Shown here: positions 12,444-22,654 of the stretch, in pieces
Numbering within the stretch: position 1 is the first letter of the stretch
Layout of the letters: each line of letters starts with the position of its first letter
DNA from: Epiperipatus broadwayi
Lineage: Eukaryota > Onychophora > Udeonychophora > Euonychophora > Peripatidae
Assembly (NCBI GenBank): GCA_028023455.1
Contig: JAQFVV010013280.1
Span: forward strand, 1 to 64,000
Direction: 5' to 3'
Length of the DNA stretch: 64,000 bases
Made by a program: the position numbers and the translations under genes
Notes under the pieces: model-generated
Told to the model about the DNA's origin: nothing
The model's database searches: none
The model's input: only the letters and a program-made list of their open reading frames with translations

Positions 12444-12599
12444 AGACATATTTTTTTGTTAATTTTGAGTAACATTTGAGAAATACATTATGACATGTCA
12501 TATTTATTATTTTTTGTGTAAAATTTATATCTTTAATATTGATAAAAAGGTACTTTTTTAAATTTAGTCTTATGTGACTAGTGTTACATATTATAGCTG

Positions 12600-13976
12600 C
12601 TATATTTAGTCTGCTTATAACTTTGTAAATCTTGTGAAAATATCATGTACCCATGGTCTGCTTTGATGAATTTATTGTTTAAGCTTGTAGAAGTTCCAGT
12701 GTGCATATTATTTGAGGTCAGATCACAAGATTAGAAAATTATTAGCAAATTGATATAGATATAAAAAGGTGTAGCAGGTCTAATACATAAGTACCAATTA
12801 AATTTTAAGTTTTTTAAAAGATAAAGTTTTGTGTTTAAAGGTATTTTGGCAAAGAAATTATAAAAGATTTCAGCATTTTTGTTAAAGTTTTTTTTAATTA
12901 ATTAGTTATTGTATTTTTCATTTCTCCTTATCTTTCTCCAATATAACAAGAAGTACTTATCAAATTAATATAATTAACTTTTTTTTGCAAAAAAAAAAAT
13001 TAAATTACAGAGAAATGCCAAAAATATTATGATTCTAATTTAAATTTGGTCTTGTTTTTCAATGTCAATATGTACATAGGAAAATAGTTGAACAATTAGG
13101 TTTGTATAAATTGACCTAATTTGTTATTACTCATATTTGTTATAGTGGAAAAACAATTATGATTGGCCTGAGACAGGGTTGTTTGAAAATTAAAAGAGTG
13201 AGGGCAATTCATTAGGTTGAAGTGTTTAGCAAAAAGCATTGACTCTTGACCAGCTGCTGAAGAAGGCTGCAGGAAAAAAGACTTGATCTAGATGCTGAAG
13301 AAGACAAAAGGAAAAACCTGACATAGCTACTAAAGATGAAAAAAGCAGAAATGTTATTCAAGCTGTTGAACCTTTAACCAAATTGTTAGCACACTATGAG
13401 TGCAGTTATAAAAATTATTTTTTATAATGAAAACTATGTGCTACATTCAGCTAAAGGATAACATAATCTTTCTGAATGTCACTTACTTATTTAGAAAATG
13501 TAGAAAAAAAGTTATCTTTGAAGTAAAATCTTCAACCTTGTCTCCAGCCAAAAATATAATATTTCTGAGTGTATGACTCACTATAATATTTTATTGGAAA
13601 GGAAATGGATAAAATTTTGCTGTTTCTTAACCTGAAACATGGCTTAACAAGAAAACAATATTGTGTAGAAGTGTTCAATAAGAAAACTTACTTGGAAAAA
13701 CTGTAAGCAATAACTGCAATAAAAAATTGCAAAAAAATTAAGATCATTGTTAAAGTTATTTGGCTTTATGTGTACATTGTATTTTCATTCACAGTTTTAA
13801 AAAATTCTTATTAAATATTAATTCTTATTAAGTGCAATGTCAGCATGTAATGCTTAAATAAGGCTAAAACATTAGTACATGCACCTTGAGTGCTTAATTT
13901 ATTACAAGAGAGACCTCTACAAATCTAAATGCAAGATTCGACTTTATAAAGATAAGAGCAGCCTCTTATCTTCAAC

Positions 13977-14014
<38 letters not shown>

Positions 14015-14018
14015 AATG

Positions 14019-14060
<42 letters not shown>

Positions 14061-15480
14061 CAAATGGTGGACTTAATCAGAGAAGAATTTATTAGCTTTA
14101 TGCTCCCAAATTATAATGATTTAAATTTGTCTATATATATAAAAAAAATAGGTTAAAGATAAGAGGACACTCGTATCTTTATAAAGTCGAATCTTACATT
14201 TAGATTTGTAGAGGTCTCTCTTGTAATAAATTACAAACTCAAGGTGTATGTACTAAGGTTTTAGTCTTCTTATTAAAGTAATAATTGATATTTTTGAATA
14301 ATTTGATTAATTTAATATTCTTTGTAAAACCTGTTTTGTTGGACCATTTGATTGTCTCTTCAAAACTATAAAAAAGGATTTTTTAAAAAATTATATTAAA
14401 TTACATTTAACATTTTCTTTTGAAACATACTTTTCTTATTTTATTTTCTGTTCAAAATTTAACAAAGAATTAATTAAGCTAATTTAAAGATTGTTATTTT
14501 TGTTTTTGAAAATGTTATTAAATTTTTGTTATTTAAAAAAATACCTTAATGAATTAAAAATTAATTGATACAAGAAATAAACATGAATTGATTAATTATA
14601 TTTGTTTGGAAGTATATTTTTTTGATAATTTTACATTATTATGTTATTTTTTTTATTTATTGGTAATCAGTTAGTTATTAAATAACTGTCTAAAAATATT
14701 TTTAGTGTTAAAGTTTTATTTCTCCAACTATCTGATCCATGAATTGGCATTATGTGACTTAAACACACCCTAGGGATCTAGTGAGTTTTAAATTATTTCA
14801 TTAAAGCAATTTAATTACAGTAGAGTAAACCTAGGAATTATTTTAAATAATTTAGAATAATTTGTTATATATGTTTATTTATACCTTATTCACAATAGCA
14901 GTTTATAAAGTTCTTTTTTCCTGTGTTATATTAGAGCATAATGATTAGTTAAAGATGTACAGATTGGGTTGGTGTTTGATACCAAGATGATAATCCTAAA
15001 TGTTACAAAAGTTACACCATGAAAGTCCATGCACTTTATTTTATATTTTTATTGGAAATTTAAGTTTAGTTTCCAGTGCATTAATGGTACTATAAGGTCA
15101 GAGTATTGATGATGATCAGTATGTTTCAGATAGCTGCATTATTTGATTTTTAATATATTGTGATAAAGTAGTACCTAAGTATGTGCATCCAAATAATTAT
15201 GATATATTCTGCCCCAAGTTTGGTAGTAGATAGATAATTAACCTCTCTATAATGAACTCTTTCAACTCATGTCATAAAGCTGATAGTTGATTTTTTATGA
15301 TGATGAATAATTTGCTGACTTTTGTTTAATGTTGGAAGAAAATAAGTTATTGTTAATTTTATTTTTTTGCTGATTTTCATGTGTATTCCTTTCATATTAA
15401 TTTCTTGTGATTAGATATTTTACTGAAATAATGATGGTTTGTAATCTCCACATATCAACCCTCTATTTTTTATATTTTAC
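12600..15480 (+). repeat. Repeat A: dispersed repeat, RTE-free homologue of repeat B
   Basis: Read on plus, 12780-13665 aligns by eye with the minus strand of 27870-26955, and 13665-15480 aligns with the minus strand of 24115-22740, in the same order. Shared landmarks include CTTGACC-AGCTGCTGAAGAAG, CTTCAAC...GTCTCCAG, TTTTATTGGAAAG, a GATGATCAG...GTTTCAG block and TATATTCTGCCC. Repeat A lacks the RTE that splits repeat B, but carries its own inserted MITE (13854-14277). A 5' portion, 12600-12790, also matches the minus strand of 48735-48545. No long reading frame is conserved between copies, so this looks like a non-coding or long-dead element. The true ends are unknown. Confidence 0.8.
13854..14277. 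mobile_element. MITE/foldback element with about 130-bp terminal inverted repeats
   Basis: 13854-13980 is complementary to 14277-14140 with few mismatches; both arms contain AGAGAGACCTCTACAAATCT and GATTCGACTTTATAAAGATA. The loop holds two (TA)n tracts (about 13981-14012 and 14021-14058) around a short GAATGCC spacer, then about 75 bp of unique DNA. The insertion interrupts repeat A: the alignment with repeat B stops near 13810 and resumes at 14270. TTCTTATTAA occurs at both borders and may be the target duplication. There is no transposase inside, so it would have been mobilised in trans. The AGACCTCTACA core is shared with the foldback at 57850. Confidence 0.85.
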
Positions 15481-15514
15481 AATATATATATATATATATA
15501 TATATATTGTAAAA

Positions 15515-15546
<32 letters not shown>
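15479..15546. repeat. (TA)n tracts flanked by TTACAA/TTGTAA
   Basis: Two (TA)n runs are separated by TTGTAAAATAATTA. The left run is bounded by TTTACAA and TTGTAAA, so the unit is a perfect palindrome; the right run ends in AATTACAA. It sits between the end of repeat A and the 3' side of the Penelope-like element. Confidence 0.85.
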
Positions 15547-15550
<4 letters not shown>

Positions 15551-15689
15551 CAATAAAAATAATAATAATAACGGTAGCAAACTATTATAAACAATCCTTA
15601 AACTCGCAGAAGTATTTTCGGTTAATTTCTTGAACCTGACTCAACTGCCATTACAATTCAAAAAGAAAACAAAGCGAAAGCAAACATCA

Positions 15690-16127
15690 TTAATTCAAAT
15701 TCCAGGAATCTCGTATTTTAATGATAGCAGATTGCCTATTTATTAAATGCATTTTATTCCTATTTATAAAAATTGCCTCTTTAATTTTTCTTTTATTATG
15801 GTTTCTCTCTTCATGAAGAACTTTCACATTTTCAAAATCAAATTTCAATTTATATTTACATGGATTTCATGATCAAAAAAAACTGAAAGAAATTTAATCA
15901 CCATTATTTTTACTTTTTGCACATTTATATAACAATTCATGCTCCCTCAATCTCTTCTCAATAGTGCACCTAGATTCACCTATATATGAAAGCATACACT
16001 CACAAAAAGTTTGATATATGACATTACTTTTCTGCTTGACAGGTATGACATCCTTAGAATTATTGACTAATTTATTAATATTGTTTGGAACATAGAATGA
16101 AACATTACACACATTGTGGATTTGCAA
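15690..16127 (-). pseudogene. PLE-1 GIY-YIG endonuclease and C-terminus
   Basis: A linker with the Cys-rich CECMLSYIGES segment carries the second half of the GIY-YIG signature; the YIGES codons lie at 15986-15972, followed by RLREHE. After a stop at about 15894 and a frameshift, a further frame reads FDFENVKVLHEERN...KRKIKEAIFINR...NRQS and stops at 15690. This is the classic end of a PLE nuclease, including the Glu expected in the active site. Just upstream (about 16175-16095), the KQWISIPFI segment lies in the +1 frame, so two compensating indels separate RT and nuclease. The domain nicks the target site. Confidence 0.88.
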
Positions 16128-16172
16128 TAAATGGAATAGATATCCATTGTTTACTATTAATCTTCATTTCCT

Positions 16173-16966
16173 TTAAATGATTATACTTTTTTTAAATTGA
16201 TATAAAGTATTGTTTATTTGTTCCATTTTATAACCAACATCAAGCAATTCCTTGGCAAATATCTCAATACTTTTCAGTTTATCACTTTGGTAATGACATA
16301 ATTTTTGATTCCGAAACAAAAAAGAACTTACCATCTTATGCATCATTGGTACTTTTGATTTACAATTTATATATCCCCTTTTTTGCAGTGGCTTAATTAT
16401 TAATTTATAATTTAATATTGTGTTATCTCTTGTAATAATTAAATCTAAATATTTAATATTTTTATCCTGTTCCTTTTCAATAGTCCATTTCAAGCCATTC
16501 AAATTATTTTATTCATCTACAAGCAAATTTATAGTATTGTTATTTGCACAAACAAAAACATCATCCACATATCTTTTGTAAATTTTAATATCTCCAAAAG
16601 TACACATATTTAAAATACTACTCTCATATGTAGATAAAACAAAATTGCAAACTTGTGCACCTACAGGCAGACCCATGGGCCAACCTTTAGATATTTTATA
16701 ATATTGACCTTCAAAAGTTGCCACAATGTTATCATTAAAAAATGTTAAAGAATCAACAATAAATTTTATCATATATTTAGAAATACTTTTACTTTTTAAT
16801 GCATGTTCAATTATTATTATGGAATTCATTCTGTCAATAGATCCATACATTTCTGTTACGTCCAATGAAGCAATAACATCATTCTCATCAATCACCAAAT
16901 TTTTAATACTATTTACAAAGTCAAACAATGAAGCAATAGTATTTTCTCCAAATCCTAAAAAATCTT
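16173..16966 (-). pseudogene. PLE-1 reverse transcriptase
   Basis: The frame opens just after a stop at about 16967 and runs to a TAA at 16509, then continues in the same frame to 16173. Motif A (ASLDVTEMYGS, about 16875-16840), the MGLPVGAQ block (about 16675-16650) and the catalytic YVDD box (16571-16560) are intact, followed by a LDLIITRD segment typical of the region after the catalytic box in PLEs. The enzyme copies element RNA by target-primed synthesis; PLE RTs are related to telomerase. One nonsense codon is the only break within the RT proper, but the fingers region that should precede motif A is missing. Confidence 0.9.
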
Positions 16967-17040
16967 ATTAAAAATTTGGTGATTGATGAGAATAATATTA
17001 TTGCTTCATCGTTTGACTTTGTAAATAGTATTAAAAATCA
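16965..17040 (+). repeat. Inverted duplicate of the PLE-1 5' RT sequence
   Basis: On plus, this segment reads IKNLVIDEN..IAS followed by FDFVNSIKN, matching minus-strand 16930-16865 almost base for base. The order of the two blocks is changed, joined at the shared TTGCTTCAT. It forms the right arm of an inverted repeat with a loop of about 35 bp. Confidence 0.85.
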
Positions 17041-17800
17041 TGATAGACACAAAACTTCATCACAGAATACAAGTATGCAATTGAACCTAAATACCATAAA
17101 AACTACACAAGTTTAAGCCCAATTAAACTTACTATCCAGAAGGCACATTAAAGAAAAGGCCAAAGAAATATTTGGACAAATGAAAAGCCTTGCTCATTTA
17201 CTTCATGAGTCTCAGTTCCAGACCCATGACACAGTTCTGTTTTGGGTACATAACTCATGCTGAGATAAAACTTTCAGAGTATTATAAACACACCACATTT
17301 CTGCATCAATGAGAAAATCACCTATTCACCATCTGCACTAAGAGCACTTAATTTTCTCCATCTGCATGGCATACTATGTTTCTTCAGAGAAGAATCATAA
17401 TTAACAAGGACTATGTTCTCTATTCTCCCTCTGCCAGTACTAATGCATTATTACTATAGTGCTTTAAAACCTGATATATACTTTTATATAGGTTTTGAAA
17501 TTTTTAAAAATATTTTTCTCAGGATGATTTACAGAATTAACTCAGATCATTACTTAATATCCTACTTAGAAGATATGAGAAAACCTCTGAGATAGAAGTT
17601 TTCTCACATCACTCTTTCATATTATCTGTTATAGTGCTCTAATTTTATCACTTTCATTATCTATTGGATCTAATATTATTTGATATTTCATTATAAACTA
17701 GTTAAAGAGAAAAAAAACCAGTGGATTCAATAACTTTCCAAATTTATATAGTTTTCTAGCTGTTTAGCTTCTTTCACCCAACCATTATGATTGGTATTAA
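17041..17800. other. Region between PLE-1 and the Gypsy fossil, nothing firmly recognised
   Basis: Slightly less AT-rich than its surroundings. A short plus-strand reading near 17140-17280 (KEKAKEIFGQMKSLAHLLHE) looks protein-like but has no motif I can name, and a 60-codon plus ORF at 17413-17595 shows nothing recognisable. It may be the far end (integrase C-terminus or LTR) of the Gypsy fossil; this is inference from position only. Confidence 0.3.
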
Positions 17801-17828
17801 TATAAAACCTGAAGAGTCACCTCAGCCT

Positions 17829-18140
17829 ACACATCATTTGCTCACATGTCTTGGACTGAGGATTGTGAATAGATGCTAAACATGTTTAATTCCTTGTTTC
17901 TCAATTCACTTTTGCCATTTAGTGTATATAATTATATTCCAGGTCTAAAATAATTGTTTCTGACTTTCCTATAATGCCAAAGTGTTGAGTGTCCAAGATA
18001 TGAATAATGTTTCAAGCATTAGCTTGAGATATCAGATAAGAAACTACTCATTTTGAAGCTATTTCGTATCTCACTACAAGATCCTTTATTTTTCTGATGG
18101 TGTCAATGGACCAGAAAAATCCACCACTAAATGTTTATTT
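17829..18140 (-). pseudogene. Gypsy integrase core fragments
   Basis: The minus strand at 18135-18082 reads HLVVDFSGPLTPSEK, the segment around the first catalytic Asp of Gypsy integrases (VDFxGPL). Further on, in shifting frames, come IILDLEYN (position of the second Asp, about 17960), IEKQGIKHV (about 17900) and HNPQSKTCEQ (about 17870-17840), which correspond to the DNG, KxGIKH and HPQSNGxxE blocks. The spacing fits an integrase core of about 120 residues. Several frameshifts and stops separate the blocks. Confidence 0.75.
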
Positions 18141-18595
18141 GGCCATTTTTATTTTATGGGACTTAATGAACCTACATATAATTTATTAAAAAGGCTTATT
18201 CATTGGCATATGTCACATGTCTTTTGCCCAGTAACACTAAGTGCTCAACTATTTTATATTTTGTGCACAATAGTGTCCATACAGTGCATGAGCATACATT
18301 ATTAATTGGTTACACATATTATCTTGTATTATTATTTGTCACATAATTACTTTAGACTTTTTATGGTATTGCAATACTACTTTTATTGCATATTTATTTA
18401 TTTATTACATTTTGAATAAATCACCATCTTTTCAATGTGTGAAACTATTTTTATGCTTTGTAAATCATTTCCCTGTTTATATACTATGTGACCCAAGTTT
18501 CTTTTCAAAAGTTTATTCATGGTAAACCTTAGTAGTGCAATGTATAATCTCATCATCCCACAAGTGTTACTAAACCTGATGAAAAAAGTTGCATC

Positions 18596-18734
18596 TTAAA
18601 TATGTCAGCAACATTTTCTGAATGCTTGCAATACCTAATGGTAAAATTGAATTTCTGAAGCAACACATTTTACCTCATCAAAGTCTGTTGGTTAAATAGT
18701 CATGATTCAAAAATTCAAGACTTTTGTGATCAGT
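18596..18734 (-). pseudogene. Gypsy RNase H fragment
   Basis: The minus strand shows TDHKSLEFL (18734-18708), the highly characteristic RNase H block of Gypsy Pol, then TNR, and after an interruption IRYCKHSENVADIFK (about 18640-18596), matching the end of the domain (I-Y-x-K-G-x-E-N-V-A-D). The distance between the two blocks is close to normal. The domain would degrade the RNA strand of the replication hybrid. Confidence 0.8.
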
Positions 18735-19009
18735 ATTAGACCCCAGCAAAAACTGACAAAACATTTGAAGTACCAACAATTAATGTCTCATTTTATGTCA
18801 CAATGCAGCTTATTTCTGGCCATTCAATAATCAGCTAAGACAATTAGTAGTTGTTCTGGATCTGGAATAATGCAGCTACTAATATATAACCACTACTTTC
18901 AGTCTGACTACAAAAGGGTTTTTCAAAATCAGGATAGGCTCGCTACTTGCTGTAGAATATTTTTGTCAAATTATTTCAAAATCCTTGTCATGTGATCTCA
19001 TATATTCTC

Positions 19010-19425
19010 AAGGCATATCTTTTCTTAAGCACTGCAACAGAAATTTTACATTTATAGCAATGTATTTATAAAAATAATTATAAAAATTGCATGATTCTAT
19101 GAAGGATCCAATTTGTTTGGGAATTGGAAACTGACTTTTGGATTGCATGAAGGTTTTTATGATGGGGTTTAATACCATGACTACAGACTACATAACCAAA
19201 AATTTAATTCTACCAGTTTGCAGAGTACTTTTTTAACATTGATTTTTATTCCCTTTACATGACACTTTCTACAAGTAGTTTCCAAATGCTGCATGTGCTC
19301 AACTATGTCAGTGAATGCTATTTTCACATCATCAACATATATGGCCACAATGCACTTATAACTTCAATCAAAAACTTATCTAAACTTTCTTGCTGCTGAA
19401 GGCACTCTTCCATGCAGTACAACTA
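19010..19425 (-). pseudogene. Gypsy reverse transcriptase, C-terminal half
   Basis: The minus strand encodes FGRVPSAARKF (about 19420-19390; FGL-x-SAP block) and the catalytic AIYVDD box (19339-19328) in a frame that runs through EHMQHLE and KGIKIN. After a one-base shift it continues FGYVVCSHGIKPHHKNLHAIQK and FPIPK...SF...CNFY (about 19190-19060). The blocks are in correct order and spacing for the palm-to-thumb region of Ty3/Gypsy RT. The fingers and motif A expected upstream are absent; protease sequence lies there instead. Confidence 0.85.
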
Positions 19426-19559
19426 CTGATTGATATAACTCTCACTATATAAAATGTTTGATTTCATTATCACATATTGCTTCACTTTTATTAAAATCCA
19501 GTAGCAATAAATTTTGTATGTAAAGTCAGCTCATAAAATTCCTTTGTAAATTAACCCAC

Positions 19560-19790
19560 TCAATATTAAAAACACATGGTTGATATATGATTTTTTAATC
19601 CTCAGTTTCACTCAAATCTTTTTAAAGACTACTTTAGCTTTTCCACTATTTGCCATTGTGACTACAGTTGACTTATAGGTACTGTTTTAATATAAGAATT
19701 CAGAAGAATTATTTGGTTATGTAAACTATCTGATAATATAAATATCTGGTTCCCTGAATCAAATAGGCTTTCTGCAGTTATACCTTCTTA
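19560..19790 (-). pseudogene. Gypsy aspartic protease fragment
   Basis: The minus strand reads EGITAESLFDSGNQIFILSDSL from about 19790. LFDSG is the active-site D-S/T-G triad (DSG codons at 19761-19753), followed by hydrophobic residues as in retropepsins. A PISQL...VEKLK...SLK segment follows about 30 codons later with stops. In a complete element the protease would be a separate domain of about 100 residues, followed by about 100 residues before RT motif A. Confidence 0.7.
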
Positions 19791-20229
19791 ATTTATTTTA
19801 ATTTTACAACAATCTAGATATGAAAATTGAGGGACCATCTTTTACCAACCACATGTTAAATTTGAAATGGTATACATTGCATAATTATTCTGGTTTATTA
19901 TTCCCTATATTATCATATAATTTCATTGTGAGTAAATAATTATCAAGGTTCATCCTTATTTAACATTTTTTCTACCATGCTTTTAGGTTTTATTCTAACT
20001 TATTTTGTGTTAATATTCTTGATTAGCATCTTTTGTAAGTTGAAAATGTGATCCACTTCCAGATTATCTATTTATTCAAATAGGATCATTGAGGCTAACA
20101 GTTGATCCTCTCCCTTGTTTTTCTTCTATGGTGGCACTTCTTTTCTCTCTGGACCTTGCACTTCCCATATTGTATGGCATTTATAGGTGAATCATTGCCC
20201 TTCTTGCATGTTGATTTTGATGAAGATTT

Positions 20230-21550
20230 AAATCCTTCCTTTTTAGCATATGCATGTTTAGTGCAGTCAAATACATTTATTTAGCCACCAGCACAACTGT
20301 ATGCCTGTCTATGCCAATCAAATTTTTTAATATGGCTCAGCAAGCTGTATCTTAATATCTTTTTATTTGTAAGACAGATAGGATCTGAAGTGATTGCTTT
20401 GAATTTAACCATCAGCTTTTTTAAAAAAAGTGTAGGGTGCACCTGGTAGACAGTTTTCTTAAATATTTGATCTCTTCCTCACTGTAGTAGTAATATTTCG
20501 AGTTCTTGCTTGAACTGAGCAAAGTTAGGATAGGTGAATAAGAGGTTTCACCATGCTTAGGATACACCTTTTACATGGCTACAAGCTATTGTTTGTTTTG
20601 CCTTTTCAATCATGGGATTAAGTTTTAAATACCTTTCCAGACTATTTGTATATATTAATTTCTTGCCTCACCAACATATCCTGAGTAATCCCAGACATTT
20701 TCTTCATAGGCTGGACATTTGTCTTTTTCTCTTCTATTTTTTTTCAAATTTTTCCTTTTTTAATATAGTCATGGCTATTTTCTGATAAGTTTGACAATCT
20801 TGTTTATATTTATTCTCTGATTTTATTACTCTTTTCATAAATCTACCATTACCTCTGACATATAAAGATTTAAATTGTCTACAAAAGTCTCCTATTTATT
20901 CTTGTACATATTCCAGGCTGCTTTAAGTTTTATTACTCACAGACTCTATTATCTCCTATATATGGCTTGTTTTAGTATCCATTACTTCTGGATCTGATTT
21001 ATTTTACATCTTTTTTTTTTGTTTTGTGTAACTTCAGCCATAATTTGTTCTCTAACTTGTTTGATTCACTCTGTTTCATTAGCCATAGTTTTACTACTTT
21101 CATTTATTAACTGTAGAATCATTTGAGTTTTTTCTGCTTTATTTATATTATTCTCTTCTTTTTGTTGATTGCTTTATTCTATTTTCATTAGCATATCTAC
21201 TTCATTTTATTCTTTTTATTCTATTTTTTATTATCTTCATTAATGTCTCTATTATCCGTTTATTTTTGTTGATTGCCTGTTCATATTCTTTTAGATCTAC
21301 AATAATTTTATTATCTTTTATTTGTTAATCTTTGTTATTTATAATCATATACATTTTGTTGATCTTTTTATTTATTATCTTTTCTCTTTTTATTATCTAT
21401 ACCTCTTTGCTGAATTATTTATTTAACATTTCTAATAATTGGATTAGCATTGAAGCATCCTTTACTCTCTGGGTTCTTTTCATTGGTTGTTGATCTTTTG
21501 CTTTATGATCACATTCTTTCTTAAATTCCCTTTTTTCAGTGTATGACATA
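20230..21550 (-). pseudogene. Gypsy gag remnant with zinc-knuckle trace
   Basis: At 20280-20241 the minus strand reads VFDCTKHAYAK, resembling the second CCHC knuckle of invertebrate Gypsy gag proteins with the first Cys changed to Val. A few codons before it, SCAGG may be the first knuckle. From about 21500 to 20900 the minus strand is very Lys/Gln/Asn-rich (for example AKDQQPMKRTQRVKDA), which fits a gag N-terminal coiled region, but stops are frequent. The plus strand looks like low-complexity T-rich DNA for the same reason. Confidence 0.5.
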
Positions 21551-22420
21551 TGTTTCTTTTATAGAACTTTTAATTTTCAGGAAAATCTATGTTTAATTAT
21601 TTTACTTAGAAATGAAATACAATACTGACTTTTTAAATAATATCCCATAAAATAAGCTCCTCTTTCATGGAATTCTTTCCTTTAACTACTACTATTAATA
21701 TTACTCCTAATCTGCCTTTACATAAAACCTTAGCATCTCAATGCCTGACTTTATTTATCTAATTTAATTTATTGCACCTGCTATATTCTCCAACATTATC
21801 CTATTGATGTGAGTATGACTGATTGATTTTGAATTCACACATATTTTTATTATTATTTTTATTTTAAAAGCATATGCATGTACAACAAGTTCATATTACA
21901 AACAATTTATCAAAAATCTGTTGAGAATATCACAGCAAAAGAATACATAGTAACCTGTAATACTGGGATAGATATAGAATTCTGACATGACTATAAGTAC
22001 ACAATGCAGTTTTAATGCAAATGATCTACCTCAATTTAACATACTACAAGCTACCTACAATTGAAAATAGGAACAATAGCACAAAAACTATTGCAAAGCC
22101 CTGTTATTTTCAATCTTAGGGGATGCTAAATACAAAAGTATGCCTTGCTTCTTTCCTTTGAAACTTAAAGGCTGGGGATCATGACAGAACTATGTTAATT
22201 AGACAATTATAAACCAACAAAAATACAAAATTTGAAAGTGGGTTGGCACAATACCTGATATAACACACTCCATGGATTTGCATGACAACAATGTATTTCC
22301 TAGCCAATGACAAAAAATTTCCATATATAACCAGTTATAAAAATAGAACCAAACAAACTCTAACAATCAAAAATCCAATATTCAAAAATCATCTTTGACT
22401 TTGTTTAATTTTAATATCAT
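21551..22420. other. Unassigned AT-rich region upstream of the Gypsy fossil
   Basis: No reading frame longer than about 40 codons and no repeats that I can align elsewhere. It could include the 5' LTR of the Gypsy fossil, but no terminal repeat was found on the other side. Confidence 0.3.
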
Positions 22421-22421
22421 C

Positions 22422-22654
22422 AACTCCATGCATATGAACACCATAATATACATTAATAGTATTATTTTATAATAAATTATAATTTAATCATCATTTATAT
22501 TCTTATTCCATTTCACAATAATACATTTTTAATTTAATTGTAACTCCATACATATATATTAATAGTATTTTATAATTTATAATGAAATTATAATTTAATC
22601 ATCATCTATATTCTTGTCCCATTTAGCAATAATACGTTTTAAACTTAATTGTGC
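22422..22654. repeat. Diverged tandem duplication, period about 120 bp
   Basis: 22422-22541 and 22542-22654 share AACTCCATRCATAT, ATTAATAGTATT, AAATTATAATTTAATCATCA and a TTCTT-TCCCATTT-CAATAATAC block in the same order. The second copy is slightly shorter and differs at roughly one base in six by eye. Confidence 0.75.

Larger units (their letters stand above)
15690..17040 (-). mobile_element. Penelope-like element 1 (PLE-1), 5'-truncated, with an inverted 5' piece
   Basis: The minus strand encodes an RT (16966-16173) followed by a GIY-YIG endonuclease and tail (16127-15690), the defining architecture of Penelope-like elements. The RT, linker and nuclease fragments are in the same frame apart from one stop (16509) and a pair of compensating frameshifts (about 16175 and 16095). 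On the right, the sense strand flips: plus-strand 16965-17040 repeats the RT start in inverted orientation. The first part of the RT (fingers) is absent. The 3' side ends near (TA)n at 15546. Confidence 0.9.
17800..21550 (-). mobile_element. Ty3/Gypsy-type LTR retrotransposon fossil
   Basis: Minus-strand protein traces appear in Gypsy order: Lys-rich gag (about 21500-20350), a zinc-knuckle trace (about 20330-20230), aspartic protease (about 19790-19560), RT (19425-19010), RNase H (18734-18596) and integrase (18140-17829). The order PR-RT-RH-IN identifies Ty3/Gypsy rather than Copia. All frames are broken every few tens of codons, so the copy is old. The protease is followed almost immediately by the second half of the RT, so roughly half of the RT has been deleted. 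No LTR pair could be defined by eye. Confidence 0.82.

Noticed and set aside
22304-22330. CCAAT followed by TATATAA on plus
   Set aside because: Spacing of about 15 bases is too short for a normal promoter and no transcript or element border is associated.
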